Shown here: positions 9,371-16,466 of the stretch, piece after piece
Numbering within the stretch: the stretch's first letter is position 1
Layout of the letters: each line of letters opens with the position of its first letter
NCBI GenBank assembly: GCA_900769145.1
Contig: CAAGFN010000171.1
Coordinates: 1-26,721 of the forward strand
DNA from: Rikenellaceae bacterium
GTDB taxonomy: Bacteria; Bacteroidota; Bacteroidia; Bacteroidales; UBA932
Length of the DNA stretch: 26,721 bases
Direction of reading: 5' to 3'
Notes under the pieces: generated by a model
Seen by the model: the letters and a program-made list of their open reading frames with translations, nothing else
Told to the model about the DNA's origin: nothing
The model's database searches: none
Program-made: the position numbers and the translations under genes

Positions 9371-9402
9371 TTTGTTTGTTTTCCGGATAATATGTATATT
9401 TG
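9371..9402 (+). promoter_or_regulatory. Predicted Bacteroidota-type promoter of hipBA
   Basis: TTTG at 9371-9374, a 20-base spacer, and TATATTTG at 9395-9402 match the Bacteroidota -33 (TTTG) and -7 (TAnnTTTG) boxes. A second TTTG at 9375-9378 gives a shorter 16-base spacer. Transcription would start a few bases after 9402, about 20 bases before the hipB ATG at 9427. Predicted by pattern only. Confidence 0.55.
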
Positions 9403-9403
9403 C

Positions 9404-9419
9404 GTATCAGATTTGATAC
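9404..9419. promoter_or_regulatory. Predicted HipB operator (palindrome at the transcription start)
   Basis: GTATCAGATTTGATAC is a perfect inverted repeat with 6-base arms and a 4-base centre. It begins 2 bases after the -7 box, so it covers the expected transcription start and lies 7 bases before the hipB ATG. HipB-type antitoxins are dimers that repress their own operon by binding such palindromes. Bound protein here would block RNA polymerase. The link to HipB is inferred from position and symmetry. Confidence 0.6.
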
Positions 9420-9426
9420 TTATTAT

Positions 9427-9759
9427 ATGAAAATACTGGATGAGCAGACAATCTATCAGGCAACTGATGAGCAGATACTTGGCGAGCTTCACGACAGGCT
9501 GGTCAGGATGCGTCGTTCCTGCTGCTTCTCACAGCAAGAACTGGCCGACCTTTCCGGCGTTTCCATAGCGACAATCAAACGCATTGAGACACAACGGGAT
9601 AAGGATATTAGCCTGACTGTTCTTATACGCCTTTTGCGGACTATGACCCAGATGGAAGGCATTGGGACTCTTGTGCCAGAAGTTCCGGAATCGCCATTTC
9701 TTGCAATGAAAGATGGTACTACGGCACGACGGGTTTCAAGTAAAAGAAAGAGGATATGA
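9427..9759 (+). CDS. hipB: HipB-like antitoxin (XRE-family HTH repressor)
   Basis: Small DNA-binding protein expected to bind the HipA kinase and hold it inactive, and to repress the operon from the palindrome at 9404-9419. A helix-turn-helix of the XRE/Cro type is clear at residues 35-54 (SQQELADLSGVSIATIKRIE). The C-terminus is strongly basic (RRVSSKRKRI). I chose the ATG at 9427 (MKILDEQ), giving 110 residues. An in-frame ATG at 9400 lies inside the -7 box and ahead of the expected transcription start, so it cannot be used if the promoter call is right. The TGA stop overlaps the hipA ATG in an ATGA arrangement, the usual antitoxin-first order that keeps antitoxin in excess. The name rests on the neighbour and fold; sequence likeness to E. 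coli HipB itself is limited. Confidence 0.85.
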   Translation: MKILDEQTIYQATDEQILGELHDRLVRMRRSCCFSQQELADLSGVSIATIKRIETQRDKDISLTVLIRLLRTMTQMEGIGTLVPEVPESPFLAMKDGTTARRVSSKRKRI

Positions 9760-10997
9760 AAGGGATGCTGAACGTCAACGTAGTGTTATGGGGAGAGGTG
9801 ATTGGGAAGATGAGCTGGGATGTAATCCGCCAAGTGGCCACCTTTCAGTTCTCCGAGCGCTATCACGAGTTGCCATACAATATTATGCCGACAAGACCGG
9901 CCAAACCAAGGCCCGCCTTCCTCGGAACTGTGGGGGACAAATATCACGGTCTGCCGCCTTTTATCGCAGATTCGTTGCCTGACCATTGGGGAAGCGTCAT
10001 ATTCGACAAATGGGCCAGGGAGAAAGGAATCCAGCCGAAGGACTGCAATCCTCTCCTGAAACTGGCCTACATTGGCAAGAGGGGGCTCGGCGCACTGGAG
10101 TTCGTCCCTGAAATAGATACCGAGGATTCCGAAACAGGAAACCTTGCCGGTCTTGAAGCAATGGCCCAGGAGATATACAGGAAGCGTTCTGAAGTAGTAA
10201 TCAGGGATGATGACAGAAAAACCTTCGAATCATTTGCCCGGCTAGGTTCCCCTCCTGGAGGTGCGCACTCTAAGATTCTTATCGCCATCAATGACACGGA
10301 TAATTCTATCATTTCCGGGCAGACAGATCCGGAGGAAGGATTCACGCAGTACATCCTCAAATTCAAGGAGGATTATGATGTCCCATCCTGTGAGATTGAA
10401 TATGTCTATTATCTGATGGCGAAAGAGGCGGGAATAGATATTATGCCATCCAGATTGATTGAAATCAACGGCAGGAAACATTTCCTCACGCAGAGGTTTG
10501 ACAGGCGCGATGGAAGGAAACTGCTCACGCAGACAATGGCGGCACTCATTCCAAATGCAAGTGACTACCAGAACCTATTCTTCCTTTGCAGGACTCTGGG
10601 ATTGGCAGAATCAGCGAGGATTGAACTGTTCCGTAGGATGTGCTTCAATGTTGTCGCAGGAAATACTGATGACCACAACAAGAACTTCTCTTTCATAATG
10701 CACGAAGATGGTCTTTGGGAACTGGCACCTGCCTATGACATAACTTTTACAGCTGACATCTGGAAGAGGTCGGATGATGACATACATTCGCTTGGAATAT
10801 ATACCAAGCGGTGCTATTTTACAGAGCAAGACCTGATATCTTTCGGTGAAGACTTCGATATTCCGGAACCAAGGAAGATTCTCGATGAGGTCAAAGCCGC
10901 AGTTTCAAGATTCAGCAGTATAGCCAAAGAGAATGGAATATCGCAGAATTGGATTGGCCGTATTTCCAAAGTGTTGCAGACTCTGGTGAAAGAATAA
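9756..10997 (+). CDS. hipA: HipA-family serine/threonine kinase toxin
   Basis: Kinase of the HipA family, whose E. coli member phosphorylates glutamyl-tRNA synthetase, triggers the stringent response and causes dormancy. At 413 residues it is full length (E. coli HipA is 440) and has its own N-terminal subdomain, so it is not the split HipBST form. Visible landmarks: GLPPFIADSLPDHWGS (65-80) and KRGLGALEF (108-116) of the N-lobe; a glycine-rich loop GSPPGGAHSK (164-173); and the catalytic loop NTDDHNKNFSF (303-313), with D305, K309 and N310. The metal-binding D328 is in APAYDIT. By alignment, the position of the inhibitory autophosphorylated Ser150 of E. coli HipA falls on P166, with a serine one residue before. 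The ATG overlaps the hipB stop by 4 bases. A strong hairpin follows the stop. The substrate cannot be predicted. Confidence 0.9.
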   Translation: MKGMLNVNVVLWGEVIGKMSWDVIRQVATFQFSERYHELPYNIMPTRPAKPRPAFLGTVGDKYHGLPPFIADSLPDHWGSVIFDKWAREKGIQPKDCNPLLKLAYIGKRGLGALEFVPEIDTEDSETGNLAGLEAMAQEIYRKRSEVVIRDDDRKTFESFARLGSPPGGAHSKILIAINDTDNSIISGQTDPEEGFTQYILKFKEDYDVPSCEIEYVYYLMAKEAGIDIMPSRLIEINGRKHFLTQRFDRRDGRKLLTQTMAALIPNASDYQNLFFLCRTLGLAESARIELFRRMCFNVVAGNTDDHNKNFSFIMHEDGLWELAPAYDITFTADIWKRSDDDIHSLGIYTKRCYFTEQDLISFGEDFDIPEPRKILDEVKAAVSRFSSIAKENGISQNWIGRISKVLQTLVKE

Positions 10998-11018
10998 CTT
11001 TTAGACAACTATCTGCTT

Positions 11019-11060
11019 AAGCGTGGGAACAATTCAGCAATGATTGTTCTCCACGCTTTT
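11019..11060. terminator. Strong hairpin between convergent hipA and aldo/keto reductase genes
   Basis: AAGCGTGG GAACAAT (11019-11033) pairs with ATTGTTC-T-CCACGCTT (11043-11058). This makes a 15-pair stem broken only by one bulged T, with a 9-base loop. On the + strand it ends in TTTT, 21 bases after the hipA stop, and fits an intrinsic terminator with a short T-run. On the - strand it lies about 35 bases past the reductase stop and has no T-run, so it may act there mainly as a 3'-end stabilising hairpin. Confidence 0.7.
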
Positions 11061-11093
11061 GGACCAGCCGCATCTTGTAATATATTCTATCCG

Positions 11094-11954
11094 TTAATAA
11101 ACCACCGTATCGGAGTCCCGGCACTTTCCGCCGACTCCTGTCAATGCGGAAATGGCATTGATGTCCTCCTGCGAAAGTTCGAAGTCAAAGCTGTGGGCAT
11201 TCTCCTCAATACGGGACGGGGTCACCGACTTGGAAAGAGGGATTATTCCGCAGGCGGACACCCAGTTCAGCACTATCTGGGATACGCTCCTGCCATATCT
11301 GGAAGCGATGGCAATCAGTTCAGGGCATCGCAATGCGTCACCGTTGGCCAGGGGGCTCCAGGCCTCCAAGACAATGCCGTTCCTGCGGCAGAACTCCACG
11401 CAGGCCTTCTGGGTCCAGCCCGGATGATACTCAATCTGGTTTACGGCCGGCATTATCCTGGCAGATTCCATCAGCGGCTCCAGATGGTGCGGCAGGAAAT
11501 TGGACACTCCGATTGAGCGTACAAGCCCTTCATCCACAAGCTTTTCCATTGCCTTCCAGGTCTCATTGTTCAGTTCCTTCCAGCACTGATACTGTGATGC
11601 CACCGCAGGCCAGTGAATCAAATACAAATCCACGTAATCCAGTTTCAATGCCTTCAGGGACTTCTCGAATGCCCTCAAGGTACGACCATATCCACGGTCT
11701 GTATTCCATACCTTGGTGGTGATGAAAATATCCTCACGGGAAAGCCCAGTCTTCTCCAGCCCAAGCCTGACACCGTCGCCTACCTCTGCCTCGTTGCCAT
11801 ACAGAGCGGCGGTGTCAATGTGCCTGAAACCGCATTCAATAGCCTTGCACACCGATGCCGCCGTCTTCTCCGGCTCGCTCTGCCAAGTTCCGAATCCCGC
11901 TGCCGGTATTCCGAACCCGGAATTCATCTTAATCTTTTTGCCCAGTAATTCCAT
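11094..11954 (-). CDS. Aldo/keto reductase
   Basis: Cytoplasmic NADPH-dependent oxidoreductase of the AKR superfamily that reduces aldehydes and ketones; sequence does not reveal the natural substrate. The 286-residue length and single TIM-barrel fit the bacterial AKR5/2,5-diketo-gluconate-reductase-like group. The full catalytic tetrad is present: D47 and Y52 (HIDTAALYGNE), K81 (TTKVWN) and H114 (YLIHWP). The cofactor-binding stretch is near the C-terminus (PLSKSVTPSRIEEN), and GVSNF and VNQIEYHP are family signatures. It lies 36 bases downstream of the RND pump gene on the same strand, so it may be the last gene of the efflux operon, but a TAACTTTG box in the gap suggests its own promoter too. 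Detoxification of an aldehyde alongside efflux is only an inference from position. Confidence 0.92.
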   Translation of the reverse strand: MELLGKKIKMNSGFGIPAAGFGTWQSEPEKTAASVCKAIECGFRHIDTAALYGNEAEVGDGVRLGLEKTGLSREDIFITTKVWNTDRGYGRTLRAFEKSLKALKLDYVDLYLIHWPAVASQYQCWKELNNETWKAMEKLVDEGLVRSIGVSNFLPHHLEPLMESARIMPAVNQIEYHPGWTQKACVEFCRRNGIVLEAWSPLANGDALRCPELIAIASRYGRSVSQIVLNWVSACGIIPLSKSVTPSRIEENAHSFDFELSQEDINAISALTGVGGKCRDSDTVVY

Positions 11955-11975
11955 TGTACATTATGTGAATTAGTA

Positions 11976-11983
11976 CAAAGTTA
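11976..11983 (-). promoter_or_regulatory. Possible -7 box for the aldo/keto reductase gene
   Basis: Read on the minus strand, this is TAACTTTG, a full match to the Bacteroidota TAnnTTTG box, and it lies 21 bases before the reductase start. No good TTTG -33 box is visible at the expected distance, since that position falls inside the pump gene. It may therefore be a weak internal promoter or a chance match. Confidence 0.4.
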
Positions 11984-11990
11984 GCAAAAA

Positions 11991-14900
11991 CTACTGTTTC
12001 CTCGTCTTGATCCTGAAGAACATGGCGTAGAGCAGCGGGACGAAGAAGAGGGTGGCGATGGTGCTGAAGAGCAGGCCGCCCATTATGGTCACCGCCATCG
12101 AACCGAACATCGCATCGTTTACCAGAGGAATCATTCCGAGGATGGTGGTCATTGATGCCATCAGTACAGGTCGGAGCCTGCTCTCGGAACTGGAAATCAG
12201 AGCCTCGGAAGGGTCCTTTCCGGACGCAATCTGGTCGCCGATTTCATCCATCAGCACAATGCAGTTCTTCATCATCATTCCCACAAGTCCCAGCATTCCC
12301 ACTATTGCGCAGAATGTGAAAGTCTTGCCAGTCAGCAGCATTGCCGCCACGACACCAATCGCCAGCAGCGGAACGCAGCAGATGATTATCAAAGGTTTGC
12401 GGTAATCCTTGAAGAGCAGAATCAGGACGGCGATAATCAGCACGATGCCGAGCGGAATGTTTGCGAAGAGATTGCTCATAGTCTCGTCGCTCGCCCCTTT
12501 CTCGCCTTCCCAGGTCAATGAATAACCTGCAGGAAGTTCGATTGCCTCGATTTTGTCGGCTATCAGACGTCTCGTCCTTTCGGTCTCCTGACCCTCTACT
12601 GGGGAGCACATTACCATCTGTGTACGCTGGCCATTGTAGCGGGGAACCACAGGATCCTCCCACTTCACACTGACACCCGGACTGATCTGCTTCAGCGGGA
12701 TAGTCTGCAGGGCAGATTCCACCAGGGAACCCATATCGAGAGTCCCGTTGCGCAGTTTCAGCATATTCTCCTCGGTCAATGCGTTCTTCATGTCCGGAAT
12801 CATCTGGAACAGAGGAACATTCTCGAGATTGTCAACCTGATTTCCGTCCTCTTCCACGCATTTTACATAGATGGTGTTCTTGTGTACGCCGTCGTAGAAA
12901 GCCCCGACAGGCAGGCCGCCGGAAGCGCTCAGCAGGGACATTGATACATCCTGCCGGCTAAGCCCGGCCCTTCTTGAAGCAGGCTGGTCATAGTCAATCT
13001 CCAGTACCGGCACGGAAGGCTCCCAGTCCGTCGTGACAAGACATACCTCGGGAGTGTTGTTCATGATGGCCATCGCGGAGTCCGACAATGCGTGCAGGAC
13101 GGCAGGGTCAGGACCGGAGAACATCAGTTCGATAGGGTACTTCTTGTACATGATGTTGTATCTCTTCAGCTTCAGGTATGCGTCCGGATACATCTGCTCG
13201 AGTTCGTGCTGAATCTCGTACATATTTTTCTCCAGGGCCTCGGCGCTCTCGAAATTGATAATCAGTTCACCATAGGACAATGAAGGTGTGGCAATGCTGC
13301 GCACCAGGTTGTACCTTGCAGGCGTACCTCCGACCGAGGTGGTCACGTCTCCTATTTCAGGACGTTTCTGGAGCCATTCCCGGATTTCCGTGAGGTCACG
13401 GGCCACCCTTGTTGAATTGGTCCCTTCAGGGAGTTTGTACTCCATGTACAGCTGGTCATAGACCATGTCAGGGAAGAAGCCCTGCTTCATCTTGCCGTAG
13501 CCGAGCCAGGTCAGTCCGAGGAGGATGAATGCGATGGATATGGTGAACACCCTGTGGTTAAGGGCGAATGTCAGGGATTTGCGGAGGGCCTTGTAAACCC
13601 TTCCGTTATACAGTCCCTCCTCGCTGGTGAGGCCTTCCACCTTCTCGTACTTGTGCCCCTTCATCATTGTGTCGGCCATCAGCGGAACGTGGACAAGTGC
13701 CAGTATCCAGCTCAGAAGCAGGGAGACTGCAAGGACAATGAAAAGGTCCCTTACATACACTCCTGCCGTATCCGGCGAGAGGAAAATAGGGAGGAAGGAC
13801 AATATGGCTATGAGGGTTGCACCGAGCAGCGGCATTGCAGTTTTCTTGCCGATGGAAGTCATCGCCTCCCTTCTCGGCTTGCCCATCTTGAGGTCCACCA
13901 GTATGCCGTCCACGATGACAATGGCGTTGTCCACCAGCATCCCCATTGCCAGGATGAAGGCTCCAAGGGATACCCTCTGCATTGTGCCGTCCATGAATCC
14001 GAGGAAGAGGAATGAGCCTATCACAATCATTATCAGGCTTATTCCGATGATGAGTCCGCTGCGGAATCCCATTGATATCATAAGAATCGCAACAACGATG
14101 AGTACCGACTCCAGGAGATTAATCAGGAATGTCAGGAGGGAGGATGTGACCCTCTCCGGCTGGTTGAATACCTTATGGCATTCGACTCCGGATGGCAGCC
14201 TGTCGGCCTCCAGCTCTGCGAGCTTCTCCTCCACGGCCTTTCCGACTTTGACAATGTCGGTGCCTGAGGAGGCGGCCACGGCTATTCCGAGAGCCCTTTC
14301 CCCATTGTATTCCAATGAATTCCTGACAGGTTCGGCCCAGCCGTGTTCAACGGTCGCTATGTCCTTGAGCCTGAGCTGGTCGTCCTCATGTCCCTGGATG
14401 ACCATGTTGCCTATCTGTTCCGCCGTCCTGAACTTGTCGCTGACGGTTACCCTCACGCGGTCATCCCCATTCTCATAATAGCCTGCGTAATATACGCTGT
14501 TCTGGCCGTTGAGGGTCGAGAGAATCTCTGCGGGGGCAACTCCGAGTGTAGCCATCCTGTCAGTCCTGATGCAGATGTCAATGCTTTCCTGGCGCTCGCC
14601 ATAGATGTTGACTCTGGCCACTCCCGGGATGTTCCCGATTTCCCTCTTGAGCAGCCTTGCGTAGTCGGAAAGTTCTTTCTCGCCAAGTCCGTCCCCGGTC
14701 ATGGCATACATCATTCCATATACGAGGCCGAAATCGTCCTGAACCATCACGGATGCCCCGGAAGGAAGGGTCTTCTGGGTGTCCCCGACCTTCCTGCGGA
14801 GAAGGTCCCAGCACTGCTCCACGTTGTCATCTTTGGTGGTGGACTTGAGGGACACCTCTATCAGGGCCAGGTCATTGTAGGAATAGCTGTGGACCTTGTC

Positions 14901-15137
14901 AACGTCGCCGATGGACATTATGCTCTTCTCCAGCGGGTCGCAGACCTCCATCTCGATCTCGTGGGATGAGGCGCCCGGATAGGTGGCCACGACCATGGCC
15001 ATCTTGACCTTGATTTCCGGATCCTCCAGCTTGCTCATATCGTATGCCGAGAGCGCTCCGCCCACGAGCAGTACGGCAATCAGGAAGTAAATCAGCTTGC
15101 TGTTCCTGAAGGCCCAATTTCCGAAATCTATATTCAT
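11991..15137 (-). CDS. RND-family efflux pump permease (inner membrane)
   Basis: Proton-driven exporter of the AcrB/HAE1-like RND superfamily, 1048 residues, the normal length. It sits in the inner membrane as a trimer and takes substrates from the periplasm. A first membrane helix at about 13-31 is followed by a large periplasmic loop, a helix block at about 335-490 (starting FLINLLESVLIVVAIL), a second loop, and a closing block (PLGIVLIIAVLILLF onward). TM4 reads GMLVDNAIVIVDG (399-411): D403 matches AcrB D407, but AcrB D408 aligns with N404. The TM10 lysine of the proton relay is kept (GMMMKNCIVLMDE). Its ATG overlaps the adaptor stop by 4 bases, so the pair is co-translated. No outer-membrane factor gene is present, so a TolC-like channel must come from elsewhere. 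Whether it exports drugs, bile salts or something else cannot be told. Confidence 0.93.
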   Translation of the reverse strand: MNIDFGNWAFRNSKLIYFLIAVLLVGGALSAYDMSKLEDPEIKVKMAMVVATYPGASSHEIEMEVCDPLEKSIMSIGDVDKVHSYSYNDLALIEVSLKSTTKDDNVEQCWDLLRRKVGDTQKTLPSGASVMVQDDFGLVYGMMYAMTGDGLGEKELSDYARLLKREIGNIPGVARVNIYGERQESIDICIRTDRMATLGVAPAEILSTLNGQNSVYYAGYYENGDDRVRVTVSDKFRTAEQIGNMVIQGHEDDQLRLKDIATVEHGWAEPVRNSLEYNGERALGIAVAASSGTDIVKVGKAVEEKLAELEADRLPSGVECHKVFNQPERVTSSLLTFLINLLESVLIVVAILMISMGFRSGLIIGISLIMIVIGSFLFLGFMDGTMQRVSLGAFILAMGMLVDNAIVIVDGILVDLKMGKPRREAMTSIGKKTAMPLLGATLIAILSFLPIFLSPDTAGVYVRDLFIVLAVSLLLSWILALVHVPLMADTMMKGHKYEKVEGLTSEEGLYNGRVYKALRKSLTFALNHRVFTISIAFILLGLTWLGYGKMKQGFFPDMVYDQLYMEYKLPEGTNSTRVARDLTEIREWLQKRPEIGDVTTSVGGTPARYNLVRSIATPSLSYGELIINFESAEALEKNMYEIQHELEQMYPDAYLKLKRYNIMYKKYPIELMFSGPDPAVLHALSDSAMAIMNNTPEVCLVTTDWEPSVPVLEIDYDQPASRRAGLSRQDVSMSLLSASGGLPVGAFYDGVHKNTIYVKCVEEDGNQVDNLENVPLFQMIPDMKNALTEENMLKLRNGTLDMGSLVESALQTIPLKQISPGVSVKWEDPVVPRYNGQRTQMVMCSPVEGQETERTRRLIADKIEAIELPAGYSLTWEGEKGASDETMSNLFANIPLGIVLIIAVLILLFKDYRKPLIIICCVPLLAIGVVAAMLLTGKTFTFCAIVGMLGLVGMMMKNCIVLMDEIGDQIASGKDPSEALISSSESRLRPVLMASMTTILGMIPLVNDAMFGSMAVTIMGGLLFSTIATLFFVPLLYAMFFRIKTRKQ

Positions 15138-16225
15138 AACAAGCCTCCTATATTCGTTTCAGATGCTTTCTGGAGAATGTTGACCTTTTCTCCCTCCCTC
15201 AACTTGTGGACTCCTGATGTCACCACGGTTTCCCCGCCGGCAAGTCCGGAGGATATGACAGCATCCCCGTCATTGTGCAGGCTTTCCACTGTGACTTCCC
15301 TCGAATGGACAGTATTGTCCTCGCCGAGAATCCACACGTGGCTTTTGCCGTCCTTGCTGAATAATGCGGAAGCGGCGATGGCTGTCCTGCCTTCATCCCC
15401 GGCGTTGCAATCCAGGCTGACCATGGTGTTCATTCCCGGAGCTACGTCACGGCTGGCACCGGCAATGGAGAACCTCACCGTGTAGAGCTGGTTCGCATTG
15501 GCTTTAGGACTGATACTCAGCAGGGTCAGAGGCATGCTCTTCTCCGGGATGAAGTCGAATGCGGCCCGGAAATCCCTGTATTCCCTGAACTTGGCATATT
15601 CCGAGCCGGGGATGTTGATTTCCACCTCCGGGCTGCCTGAGGAAATGAAGCAAACCACAGGCATGCCTGCTCCGATGATGGCGGGAGCGTCATAATATGT
15701 CTTCTGGAGATAGCCGTCGAATGGAGCCGGAATCTTCGTGTCCGCGAGCTGGTTCCGGCAGTTCTCGTATTTTGCGGAAATCTGCTCCAGCCCGTAGCGT
15801 GCCTTGTCGTAGTTGGCGGCCGTCGTGGCACTGTCACGGTATAGGGCGAAGACCCTCTCCGCCTCCGCCTTCACGCTGTTGTATTCGGCTTCCGCGGCAT
15901 TGAGCTGGACCTTGTAATCCCTGTCGTCCAGTTCTGCGATGGTTTGTCCCTTGCGGATGAATGTTCCGGCGTCCCCGTGGATTTTCTTCAACTTTCCGGA
16001 GACCTGGAATGCCAGATTGGTCTCCTTTGCGGCCGTCACCTTGCCCGGGAATTCGAGCCTGACGGCATTTCCGTATGCTCTTGCCGTTTCAACTTTGACT
16101 ACTGCTGTTTTCTCCTGCACATTTTTTCCGTCTCCGCAGGATTGTGCCAGGCAGGCCGCTGTGCAAAAAGCCGATGTCATTGCGACGGCTTTGACGATGC
16201 CTGCGATAAATTCTGTACGTTTCAT
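15134..16225 (-). CDS. RND efflux periplasmic adaptor (membrane fusion protein), probable lipoprotein
   Basis: Links the RND pump to an outer-membrane channel across the periplasm. The 363-residue chain begins with a signal peptide ending in LAQSCGDG, so C30 is the likely lipidated residue; C25 (CTAAC) is an alternative. Then come a beta-barrel/lipoyl half (LEFPGKVTAAKETNLAFQVSG, about 58-78, preceding DAGTFIRKGQTIAELDDRDY), a short alpha-helical hairpin (about 107-160), the second lipoyl half (IPAPFDGYLQKTYYD), and a C-terminal barrel and proximal domain ending in SGVHKLREGEKVNI. It is the first gene of the minus-strand efflux operon and overlaps the pump gene by 4 bases. It diverges from an AraC-family gene across a 241-base gap, which suggests control by that regulator. 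Confidence 0.92.
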   Translation of the reverse strand: MKRTEFIAGIVKAVAMTSAFCTAACLAQSCGDGKNVQEKTAVVKVETARAYGNAVRLEFPGKVTAAKETNLAFQVSGKLKKIHGDAGTFIRKGQTIAELDDRDYKVQLNAAEAEYNSVKAEAERVFALYRDSATTAANYDKARYGLEQISAKYENCRNQLADTKIPAPFDGYLQKTYYDAPAIIGAGMPVVCFISSGSPEVEINIPGSEYAKFREYRDFRAAFDFIPEKSMPLTLLSISPKANANQLYTVRFSIAGASRDVAPGMNTMVSLDCNAGDEGRTAIAASALFSKDGKSHVWILGEDNTVHSREVTVESLHNDGDAVISSGLAGGETVVTSGVHKLREGEKVNILQKASETNIGGLL

Positions 16226-16287
16226 ATTTCCTTCTGTTGTCTGTTATCTATATTGTTTGGCCTCCGGCGAGGCGTGTATGATTACTG

Positions 16288-16295
16288 CAAAAATA
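16288..16295 (-). promoter_or_regulatory. Possible -7 box for the efflux operon
   Basis: On the minus strand this reads TATTTTTG, a match to TAnnTTTG, 62 bases before the adaptor start. No TTTG or TTG is seen at the expected -33 distance, as could be the case for an activator-dependent promoter. It is the best candidate in the gap but remains weakly supported. Confidence 0.35.
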
Positions 16296-16371
16296 GGCGC
16301 AGAAATCAGGTGGTTAGATGTATATTTTGGTGAAACATTGTTCTATTTGTACGATTATATTGAAAAATTAC

Positions 16372-16405
16372 TTCTAATTAATCAGAAATAAGACAATACT
16401 TTGTC
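16372..16405. repeat. Two adjacent inverted repeats in the efflux/regulator gap
   Basis: TTCTAATTAATCAGAA (16372-16387) is a palindrome with 7 of 8 positions paired. GACAATACTTTGTC (16392-16405) has perfect 5-base arms around a 4-base centre. Both lie 62-95 bases upstream of the AraC-family gene and within the divergent gap. They may be operator sites, but the region is A/T-rich and AraC-family proteins more often bind direct repeats. The second contains a TACTTTG that is one base short of a -7 box. Confidence 0.35.
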
Positions 16406-16466
16406 AAATAATTGCTAGTTTAGCGGACGTTTTGAAAAACAGGAACAAACTCAATTTCCGGGAATT

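Noticed and set aside
9400..9426. Upstream ATG for hipB at 9400
   Set aside because: It sits inside the -7 box and before the predicted transcription start; the nine extra residues show no family likeness.
13627..14478. 283-codon + strand open frame opposite the RND pump
   Set aside because: Low-complexity Met/Ser/Ile/Arg composition typical of antisense frames, with no start context; the pump gene explains the region.
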